From Anthropogastromicrobium sp963652495 (GTDB lineage: Bacteria; Bacillota; Clostridia; Lachnospirales; Lachnospiraceae), in the NCBI GenBank assembly GCA_963652495.1, contig CAVJTU010000035.1:1-30130 (forward strand): a DNA stretch of 30,130 nt, written 5' to 3'. The position numbers and the translations under genes were made by a program. Positions 24,350-30,130 of the stretch are shown one piece after another. The notes beneath the pieces were generated by a model. It did no database searches and had not been told where the DNA came from. It saw only the letters and a list, made by a program, of their open reading frames with translations. Positions within the stretch are counted from its first letter, which is position 1. Each line of letters begins with the position of its first letter.

Positions 24350-26002
24350 TCAGCTGTTGGTACTCGCAGGATTTTGTACAGTAAGTATCCTCTGTCCGGT
24401 TTCATCCTCCATTCCGTACAACTCCATTCCACTCTTTTTATAGTTCCGAATAAGCGCGAGCAGTTCGGCACTGATCTCCTCACCCGGCATCAAAAACGGA
24501 CATCCCGGCGGGTAGACGTAGACTGTTTCCGCACTGATTTTTCCTTTTGCTTCTTCAAACAGCATCGGAATCTTCTCCGCCTCAGCTGCCTCACTTGGAA
24601 GCATGGTTTGCTTGAGTGGTACAAACACAGGTGAAGATGTAATGCTATCTTTTTTCTCCCAGGGAAGCGTACCATTTTCTAACCCGTCATTGATTTCGCT
24701 AAGCGCTGCCTCGATGCGGGAAAAACCTTCCTCTGTGTCCATCAGCATTGTCATCAAAATCACATAATCCGGCGCTGACATCTCCGGTTGGAGGTGATAG
24801 CGGTCGCGCAAAATTTCATGCAGATGCCTTCCTGAATTCACATATCCCCTCGCGCCAAATACAATTTTTGTATAATCCACAATCGGAAGACTGTTATCCG
24901 CCTGGCATGTCTTATTCGGATTTGCCCCCAATTGCTGCGCCTCTATTTGCTCTTTTTGCTCTTTCGTTTCTTCTATTTGCCGTGCCTGTACTCGCTTTGC
25001 TTCCATCTCCGGATACAGGAACCAGAGCTGCTTCCAGTCTTTGCTTCGCTCATAGAAAAGCTGCAAACGATTTGTCAGCTCACGCAATTTTTGCGCACCT
25101 TCTCTTTGCATGTAACGCACACACAGATCCATTCCTGCCATCAGCACGTAGGACGGACTGGATGTCTCGAAAATATGAAGCGCACGCTCGATTTTCTTTG
25201 CATCCACACGGTCGCTGCAGATATGAAGTGCTGCACTTTGCGTCAGACAGGGAAGTGTCTTATGGAGGCTCTGAATCACAATATCCGCCCCCTCGTGAAT
25301 TGCACTATGAGGGAGACGTGTTTCCATGGCTGAATTTGCTCTTCTCACATTGATTTCCTTTGGCTGTGCAGCCAATGCATTTTTCTCATGCACTTTATTT
25401 GATGTATGCATGTTTTGTGCATACGGAAGATGTGCTCCGTGCGCCTCGTCCACAATCAAAATGCCATTATGCGCATGTACCACATCTGCAATCGACCGAA
25501 TATCCGAAGTAATTCCCTCATATGTCGGTGAGGTGAGGATGACAGCAGCAATATCTGGGGATTGTTCGTAGGCTTTTTCCACATCTTTGTGGATAACTTG
25601 ACCACTTATGCACAAGTTATCCACATTTTGGGGATAAATATAGGTTGGTTTTAATCCTCTGAGCAAAATTGCATGTGCCACACTCTTATGTGTGTTTCTC
25701 GCCACCGCAACGGTTGCGCCCTGTGGGCAGGTTCCATAGATTGCCGACAGGATACCGCACGTTGAGCCGTTCACTATGTAGTAGGACTGCTTCGCCCCAA
25801 CTGCATGAGCCATACGCTCCATTCCTTCTTTTATTAAGCCCTCGGCATGATGCAGATCATCAAACCCGTCAATCTCAGTAATGTCAATGTCATACACATT
25901 CGCCATCCAGTCCACGCACCGCTTATGCCCGGGCATGTGAAACGGATACGCATCGCTCTTCGCGTAAGCCTCTAATTTTTCGTAAATTGATTGCTCCTGC
26001 AT
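24350..26002 (-). CDS. PLP-dependent Orn/Lys/Arg decarboxylase family protein (YaaO/SpeA type)
   Basis: A fold-type I PLP enzyme that decarboxylates a basic amino acid, probably arginine or lysine, towards polyamines. FHMPGHKR is at residues 21-28, the PLP-binding Asp185 and His188 are in VDEAHGAH, and Lys248 (QSLHKTLP) is the Schiff-base lysine. Two stretches look inserted compared with YaaO: about residues 195-228, just after DEAHGAH, and a Lys/Glu/Gln-rich stretch at about 332-370. The start follows CAGGAG. The gene contains a cluster of DnaA boxes (25575-25625, residues 126-143). It precedes the kinase and holB, as yaaO does in Bacillus. Confidence 0.88.
   Translation of the reverse strand: MQEQSIYEKLEAYAKSDAYPFHMPGHKRCVDWMANVYDIDITEIDGFDDLHHAEGLIKEGMERMAHAVGAKQSYYIVNGSTCGILSAIYGTCPQGATVAVARNTHKSVAHAILLRGLKPTYIYPQNVDNLCISGQVIHKDVEKAYEQSPDIAAVILTSPTYEGITSDIRSIADVVHAHNGILIVDEAHGAHLPYAQNMHTSNKVHEKNALAAQPKEINVRRANSAMETRLPHSAIHEGADIVIQSLHKTLPCLTQSAALHICSDRVDAKKIERALHIFETSSPSYVLMAGMDLCVRYMQREGAQKLRELTNRLQLFYERSKDWKQLWFLYPEMEAKRVQARQIEETKEQKEQIEAQQLGANPNKTCQADNSLPIVDYTKIVFGARGYVNSGRHLHEILRDRYHLQPEMSAPDYVILMTMLMDTEEGFSRIEAALSEINDGLENGTLPWEKKDSITSSPVFVPLKQTMLPSEAAEAEKIPMLFEEAKGKISAETVYVYPPGCPFLMPGEEISAELLALIRNYKKSGMELYGMEDETGQRILTVQNPASTNS
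25575..25625. other. DnaA-box cluster inside the decarboxylase gene
   Basis: Three exact matches to TTATNCACA lie within 38 nt: TGTGGATAA at 25588-25596 (minus orientation), TTATGCACA at 25606-25614, and TTATCCACA at 25617-25625. A one-mismatch box, TTTTCCACA, is at 25575-25583. The outer two exact boxes are part of a perfect 13-bp inverted repeat (25588-25600 and 25613-25625). No AT-rich unwinding region or dnaA gene is adjacent. Confidence 0.75.
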
Positions 26003-26080
26003 TTTTCTCTCCTGCTGATTTCATTTTCCTGCACTTTCCCAAAGTGGCTTTTCAGACTGAACTTTTCTGCATCAGTTTTA

Positions 26081-27073
26081 CTATTTCTTTCGGTAACCGC
26101 TCTCAAAATCCACGACATTCCACATTTCGGTGTGGTTTAAATACGCCTTTAGGTTATGTACACAGATTTTTGCTATGTTATCCTCTACCTGCGGCGCATG
26201 CCCAAAGCTTATCCCCGAAACATGAGGCGTTATCAACACATTTTTCATGCCCCACAGCGGATCATCTTTCGGAAGCGGCTCAGGGTCGGTCACATCAAGT
26301 ACAGCACCTGACAAATGACCTTCTTCAAGCAGTTTGATCAGATCGGGCTGTACAATTAAGCTTCCCCGACCAACATTGACTACCAGTCCACCTTTTTTTA
26401 TCTTGCGAAGCCGCTCTTCTGTGAGCAAATGAGTTGTCTGCAATGTCTTTGGCAGACAACCGATCACAAGATCCGCACGAGACAGCTGCTCGTCTAATGA
26501 AGCACTTGTCCACACTTCATCAAACCATTCGGATGCTTTTGATACCGTTCGACGGAGGCCGATTGTGTGCACATCAAATGCTTTCAGACGCTTTGCCACA
26601 TTTGTTCCGATATCACCTGTGCCAAGAATTAATGCTGTCTTTCCCATGAGTGCTTGCTCACTTCCCGCATCCTGCCACAGGCACTTTTGCTGGTGATCAA
26701 GGTAGCGAGGAAATTTTCGATACATCGTCAAAACTGCTCCCAACACATACTCTGAAATAATGCCTCCAAATGCGCCTGACATGCTGCATAGCAGCACATT
26801 CCGTGGAAAACCCGGCACCTGCGTATACTTTTCCACGCCTGCATTTGACAACTGGACAAACCGTAGTGATGGTGCCGACGAAATCTCTTCAATTGTTGGA
26901 TTTCCGATCACAATCTCTGCCTCATTGAGCAATGATTTATAGCGTTCTTCGTCCTTTTTTCCCTCAAGCCCCAACAAATAACTTTCCTGAAAAAAGAATT
27001 GTGCATTCGGGACGGTTTCCTGTAACATCGCTTTATGTGGTTCCCGAAACGGAACTGTCACCAGTATCTTCAT
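26081..27073 (-). CDS. D-2-hydroxyacid dehydrogenase
   Basis: An NAD(P)-dependent 2-hydroxyacid dehydrogenase of the GhrA-like branch. The nucleotide-binding motif is LILGTGDIGTNVAKRL (about residues 148-163). The catalytic triad is an arginine in VNVGRGSLI, a glutamate in DVTDPEPLP and a histidine in ITPHVSG. The 330-residue length is normal. The start follows AGGAGG. It lies between the LCP gene and the decarboxylase on the same strand, 78 nt before the latter. A 6-bp hairpin (CACTTT / AAAGTG) in that gap lacks a U-tract. The natural substrate is not readable. Confidence 0.9.
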   Translation of the reverse strand: MKILVTVPFREPHKAMLQETVPNAQFFFQESYLLGLEGKKDEERYKSLLNEAEIVIGNPTIEEISSAPSLRFVQLSNAGVEKYTQVPGFPRNVLLCSMSGAFGGIISEYVLGAVLTMYRKFPRYLDHQQKCLWQDAGSEQALMGKTALILGTGDIGTNVAKRLKAFDVHTIGLRRTVSKASEWFDEVWTSASLDEQLSRADLVIGCLPKTLQTTHLLTEERLRKIKKGGLVVNVGRGSLIVQPDLIKLLEEGHLSGAVLDVTDPEPLPKDDPLWGMKNVLITPHVSGISFGHAPQVEDNIAKICVHNLKAYLNHTEMWNVVDFESGYRKK

Positions 27074-27191
27074 GCTGCTTCCTCCTGTGTATCGTTGTAC
27101 TTTACTTTTTTACAAGGCATTTTGCCCCTCATTTGATATCTACGAATTGCTCCGCTGCAAAAAAGCTTCCCTGTGCCGTTCTTGATCCTGT

Positions 27192-28349
27192 CTATTCGAC
27201 CTGCTTTCGCACATCGGATATCCACGCAATATCCTCACTGATTTTTTGAATTTCCTCTGGCAGCTGATAAGCATAGGTCGCTTCCGGATAAAGATACGCA
27301 TGCAATTGCACCACATTATCAGCAAGTTCCTTCGCCACAACGGCATCCTTTACACCATCTGTCAGCTCATAGATCTGCCCGAGATATTCACCCGCCACAT
27401 ATTGAAATGGGAATGAAACACTTTCTTCGATCTCAAAATCACCTGCCTGAAATGCCAGATTTCCAAGTTCCAGCATAGAAAGATTCGTTGCAATGCTGTC
27501 CATTCCAACGGAAACTGCCCGGACTACTGTAGTAGGCTTTGTCAAAATCAAACTCTTCACCTTCTGTAAACACTTTTCAATCACCATTCGCTGATTTCCT
27601 GTCCGTCCTACATCGCCCAACCCGGCATATCGCACCCTGCAAAAAGCCACAGCCTGCGTGCCGGTCAGATTAAAGGTTCCAATTCCGTCAAGCTGTTCGG
27701 ACCAGATACCCGTCTGCTTATTGACCTCAGTGAGATAACCATTCATATAGCGGATGACTTCCGGATTGTCAATCGAGACCTCGATGCCTCCTAACGTATC
27801 GACCACCTGTGCCGCCGACAACCAGTTTACCACCACATAATCCTGAATGTTCAAATCAAGATTCCGATTGATCATGCTGATCATATCTGCGATACCCGTA
27901 TAACAGATTTGCGAATTTGCCTTGTCATAAAGACGCCCCTCATGATAACTGCCCGGATTCTCCAGACGAAGGAGCGTATCGCGAAGCACAGACACCAGAC
28001 GAATCATTCCTGTATTTTCATTGATACTGACAATCATGATCACATCCGCATTTGCCCCGCTATCTATGCGCTTCTGGTTCCTCGCGTCCACGCCAACTAG
28101 CAGGATGTTTCGATAATCCGAAATCAGTGCATCATAATCCACCCGTTCATTTCCGGTTATCGTTCCCTGCTCATCCGTCATTTCCACGACATTTGTGCCG
28201 TGATCCGCGACAAATACCTCCTGCAGCGGATCATTCTGCATGGCTCGCGCATAGCTTCCGATCACATACGCACCTGCCAAAAGCAGCACAATAAATGCTG
28301 CCTCCAGCCAGAATAACGATTCTTTGTGCTTTCTTTTTCTGCTTCCCAT
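27192..28349 (-). CDS. LytR-CpsA-Psr (LCP) family cell-wall ligase
   Basis: LCP proteins attach anionic polymers such as teichoic acids to peptidoglycan from lipid-linked donors. An N-terminal membrane anchor spans about residues 13-33 after a basic cluster (SRKRKHKES). The LCP domain spans about 75-310: NILLVGVDAR, ADVIMIVSINENTG, SVLRDTLL, YDKANSQICYTG, LGGIEVSID and CRVRYAGLGDVGRTGNQRMV. The ATG at 28349 is preferred over the TTG at 28355. The ribosome site AAGAGA is weak. It diverges from the structured RNA and starts the long minus-strand block. The gap 28350-28494 shows no clear promoter. Confidence 0.9.
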   Translation of the reverse strand: MGSRKRKHKESLFWLEAAFIVLLLAGAYVIGSYARAMQNDPLQEVFVADHGTNVVEMTDEQGTITGNERVDYDALISDYRNILLVGVDARNQKRIDSGANADVIMIVSINENTGMIRLVSVLRDTLLRLENPGSYHEGRLYDKANSQICYTGIADMISMINRNLDLNIQDYVVVNWLSAAQVVDTLGGIEVSIDNPEVIRYMNGYLTEVNKQTGIWSEQLDGIGTFNLTGTQAVAFCRVRYAGLGDVGRTGNQRMVIEKCLQKVKSLILTKPTTVVRAVSVGMDSIATNLSMLELGNLAFQAGDFEIEESVSFPFQYVAGEYLGQIYELTDGVKDAVVAKELADNVVQLHAYLYPEATYAYQLPEEIQKISEDIAWISDVRKQVE

Positions 28350-28494
28350 ACACAATCTCTTTTCTTATTGGCCAGTTTCCGCGCCACTCGGCTGCGGTTT
28401 GCACCATTACTCCTACTATATGCATGAGAAGCAGATTTTATACGTTGCCGCAAAACACGGGGATACAGTTCACGGATAAGCTAATATTTATAGC

Positions 28495-28631
28495 AAAGCC
28501 CTGAGGTGGATGGCTTTCACGAGGCGATTCCCGTGTGAGAGCGGGCTTACGCAGTAACTAAGACAAACAAGTGCGTGGAAGGCGCCGCGGGAACAAGGGG
28601 CGCCGACGAAACCATCACCGAGGGGCTTTTT
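28495..28631 (+). ncRNA. Rod-shaped structured RNA with terminator; 6S RNA candidate
   Basis: The whole 137 nt folds on itself. AAAGCCCT (28495-28502) pairs with GGGGCTTT (28622-28629). GGTG pairs with CACC, ATGG with CCAT, TTTC with GAAA, GGCG (28523) with CGCC (28601), TTCCCGTG (28528-28535) with CGCGGGAA (28586-28593), and ACGCA (28549) with TGCGT (28572). TTTTT ends it like a terminator. The closing strands CCCTGAGGTG and CACCGAGGGG resemble the 6S RNA closing stem as I recall it, and Bacillus bsrA also lies near mnmA. It is shorter than usual 6S RNA (about 180-200 nt). TAATAT (28482-28487) may be its -10 box. No coding role seen. Confidence 0.55.
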
Positions 28632-28672
28632 GTACCCCCACTCGTGAACTGTAACAAATCCATTATCTGAAT

Positions 28673-29767
28673 CTAACGATCCGCGCAAGCCGTCTCACAG
28701 ATCGTTGCACCACCAACCACGACATCGCCATCGTACAGCACAACAGCCTGCCCTCTTGTAATCGCGCGCTGCGGCTCGTCAAATACAACTCGAATGCGAT
28801 TGTCATCAAGCTGTTCTACTGTTGCCGGCTGCTCGGCATGACGATAGCGCACCTTCGCCTTCACCCGCATTTTCCCTTCGATTTTCGGAACCGAAATCAG
28901 ATTCAAATCATCCGCAATCAGCTCACTTGAAAATAAATCTGCTTCAGCTGTGAGAATGACCTGATTTTTCTCCTTGTCGATTCCGTAGACATACATCGGC
29001 TTTGCGAGTGCTAGACCAAGACCTTTTCGCTGTCCAATTGTATAATGAATAATTCCCTTATGACGACCAAGAACATTTCCATCCCGATCCACAAAATCAC
29101 CTTCCGGATAGTCCTTGCCCGTATACTGGCGAATAAAATCCGTATAACTTCCGGATGTTACAAAGCAAATATCCTGACTGTCATGCTTACGTGCATTGAT
29201 TAAACCTTGTTCTTCGGCAATTTCTCTTACCTTAGGCTTAGGAAGCGACCCTAATGGGAACTGCGTATGCATCAGCTGCTCCTGCGTTAAGCTATACAAT
29301 ACGTAGCTCTGATCCTTGTTGGCATCAAGCCCCTTCTTCAACAGGTAACGACCAGTTGCCTTATCATATTCGACACGCGCATAATGACCCGTTACCACCG
29401 TATCATAGCCCATCAGCTTTGCGCGCTCATACAACTCCTGAAACTTGATATAGCGATTGCAGTCGATGCATGGATTTGGTGTGCATCCATTTTCGTAAGC
29501 ATCCACGAAACGCTTCATTACATGCTCCTCGAATTGTCCTGTAAAATTATAGAGGAAATGGCGGATGCCCAGCGTATAAGCCACGCTTCTCGCATCGCTC
29601 ACATCATCAAGTGAACAACAGGTATTTTCACGTTTGATCCCGTCACCAGTCTCATTAAAGGTCTTGATTGTAATTCCGATACACTCATATCCTTTTTCCT
29701 TCATCAAATATGCCGCAACGGAACTGTCCACACCGCCACTCATGGCTATGACTGCTTTTTTATTCAT
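28673..29767 (-). CDS. mnmA: tRNA-specific 2-thiouridylase
   Basis: It thiolates U34 in tRNAs for Lys, Glu and Gln. The ATP-binding PP-loop is SGGVDSSVAAY (residues 10-20). The catalytic cysteines are Cys102 (NPCIDCN) and Cys200 (SQDICFV). GHYARVE and YTIGQRKGLGLA are further family signatures. Cys49-Cys50 with DVSDAR is a variant seen in clostridial enzymes. The 364-residue length is normal. The start follows AAGGAAG. It is convergent with the structured RNA and downstream of the tRNA cluster, with its own promoter. Confidence 0.95.
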   Translation of the reverse strand: MNKKAVIAMSGGVDSSVAAYLMKEKGYECIGITIKTFNETGDGIKRENTCCSLDDVSDARSVAYTLGIRHFLYNFTGQFEEHVMKRFVDAYENGCTPNPCIDCNRYIKFQELYERAKLMGYDTVVTGHYARVEYDKATGRYLLKKGLDANKDQSYVLYSLTQEQLMHTQFPLGSLPKPKVREIAEEQGLINARKHDSQDICFVTSGSYTDFIRQYTGKDYPEGDFVDRDGNVLGRHKGIIHYTIGQRKGLGLALAKPMYVYGIDKEKNQVILTAEADLFSSELIADDLNLISVPKIEGKMRVKAKVRYRHAEQPATVEQLDDNRIRVVFDEPQRAITRGQAVVLYDGDVVVGGATICETACADR

Positions 29768-29819
29768 CTGCTTCCTTCCTTTCTGCAGCCGCTGTTATCC
29801 GCAGCCGTTATTGCTTTCT

Positions 29820-29850
29820 ATTATACATCAAAAGTGTATTTTTTTGTAAA
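29820..29850 (-). promoter_or_regulatory. mnmA promoter
   Basis: On the minus strand a perfect TATAAT (29825-29820) is preceded by TTACAA (18-nt spacer) or TTTACA (19-nt spacer). It starts right after the tRNA terminator. Confidence 0.65.
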
Positions 29851-29881
29851 AAAAAATAACCAACGTTCTCCGTTGATTATT
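29851..29881 (-). terminator. Terminator of the tRNA cluster
   Basis: On the minus strand AATAATCAACG pairs with CGTTGGTTATT around GAGAA, with one G-T pair. A run of T follows at 29856-29851. Confidence 0.9.
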
Positions 29882-29885
29882 GAAA

Positions 29886-29959
29886 TTGCGGGGGCTGGAT
29901 TTGAACCAACGACCTTCGGGTTATGAGCCCGACGAGCTTCCAGACTGCTCCACCCCGCG
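29886..29959 (-). tRNA. tRNA-fMet (CAT), initiator
   Basis: The 74-nt cloverleaf has anticodon CAT in the loop CTCATAA. Initiator hallmarks are visible: a C1-A72 mismatch at the acceptor end and three G-C pairs at the base of the anticodon stem (GGG / CCC). The discriminator is A, and CCA is not encoded. It is the last tRNA of the cluster, just before the terminator. Confidence 0.95.
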
Positions 29960-29990
29960 ATAATATAGGATGTTTTCTTTTGAAAACCAA

Positions 29991-30072
29991 TGGATGGAGG
30001 TGGATTCGAACCACCGAAGCAAGTTGCAGCAGATTTACAGTCTGTCCCCTTTGGCCACTCGGGAATCCATCC
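29991..30072 (-). tRNA. tRNA-Tyr (GTA)
   Basis: An 82-nt class II tRNA with a long variable arm. The acceptor GGATGGA pairs with TCCATCC, the anticodon is GTA in the loop CTGTAAA, and the T-arm is GGTGGTTCGAATCCACC. CCA is not encoded. Confidence 0.93.
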
Positions 30073-30079
30073 ATTTAAA

Positions 30080-30130
30080 TGGGGCCTATAGGGCTCGAAC
30101 CTATGACCCTCTGCTTGTAAGGCAGATGCT
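30080..30130 (-). tRNA. tRNA-Val (TAC), truncated by the window end
   Basis: The 3' part of a tRNA gene: anticodon stem and loop with TAC in CTTACAA, T-arm with GGTTCGAGCC, acceptor strand AGGCCCC and discriminator A. The 5' end lies beyond the window. Confidence 0.88.

Noticed and set aside
24748..25353. A 201-codon plus-strand open frame
   Set aside because: It is antisense to the decarboxylase, whose PLP motifs are complete.
25575..25625. A replication origin
   Set aside because: The boxes are within a coding sequence with no adjacent AT-rich unwinding region and no dnaA or dnaN gene nearby; a regulatory or titration site is more likely.
29877..30074. A 65-codon minus-strand frame
   Set aside because: It is the translation of the tRNA-Tyr and tRNA-fMet genes.

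Overview
The window looks like chromosome from an anaerobic Clostridia bacterium, most likely Lachnospiraceae. This rests on the gene families (BioY with BioB but no other biotin genes in view, a DegV protein, a CmpB-type membrane protein, a PflX-like radical SAM protein), AGGAGG ribosome sites, TTGACA/TATAAT promoters, and tRNA genes without encoded CCA. No phage, insertion sequence or CRISPR array was seen. Names come from reading motifs and translations; nothing was searched.

Layout. 1-3080: a large secreted peptide-type solute-binding protein with a strong promoter and long leader. 3076-5250: a GH43-azlC-azlD operon. 5251-7020: bioB-bioY behind a BirA operator that overlaps the promoter. 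7037-8130: a GDT1/UPF0016 manganese exporter with a yybP-ykoY-type (manganese) riboswitch and a terminator switch. 8208-9475: a lone barstar-like protein and a PflX-like radical SAM enzyme. 9560-11445: a secreted GH5 cellulase with a CBM2-like domain, plus a tiny membrane protein. 11392-14117: a ParB-like/BMP-domain protein followed by a metallophosphoesterase. 14164-17101 (+): an SH3-amidase lipoprotein, an Sfp-type phosphopantetheinyl transferase and a CmpB-family membrane protein. 17144-19660: divergent degV and an FAD-dependent dehydrogenase. 19852-28349 (-): LCP protein, D-2-hydroxyacid dehydrogenase, Orn/Lys/Arg decarboxylase, guanylate-kinase-like protein, holB, ricT, trmN6-like and rsmI. 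28495-28631 (+): a rod-shaped RNA with its own terminator, possibly 6S RNA. 28673-30130 (-): mnmA and a tRNA cluster (fMet, Tyr, partial Val).

How the parts work together. The rsmI-to-decarboxylase block matches the conserved Firmicutes yaaO-tmk-holB-yaaT-yabB-rsmI neighbourhood, but a guanylate-kinase-like gene sits in the tmk slot. Inside the decarboxylase gene is a cluster of DnaA boxes, two of which form a perfect 13-bp inverted repeat. Other points of interest are the riboswitch, a BioB with a changed cluster-ligand position, a cytosolic ParB-like/BMP fusion, a 51-nt repeat found at two gene ends, and the rod-shaped RNA.
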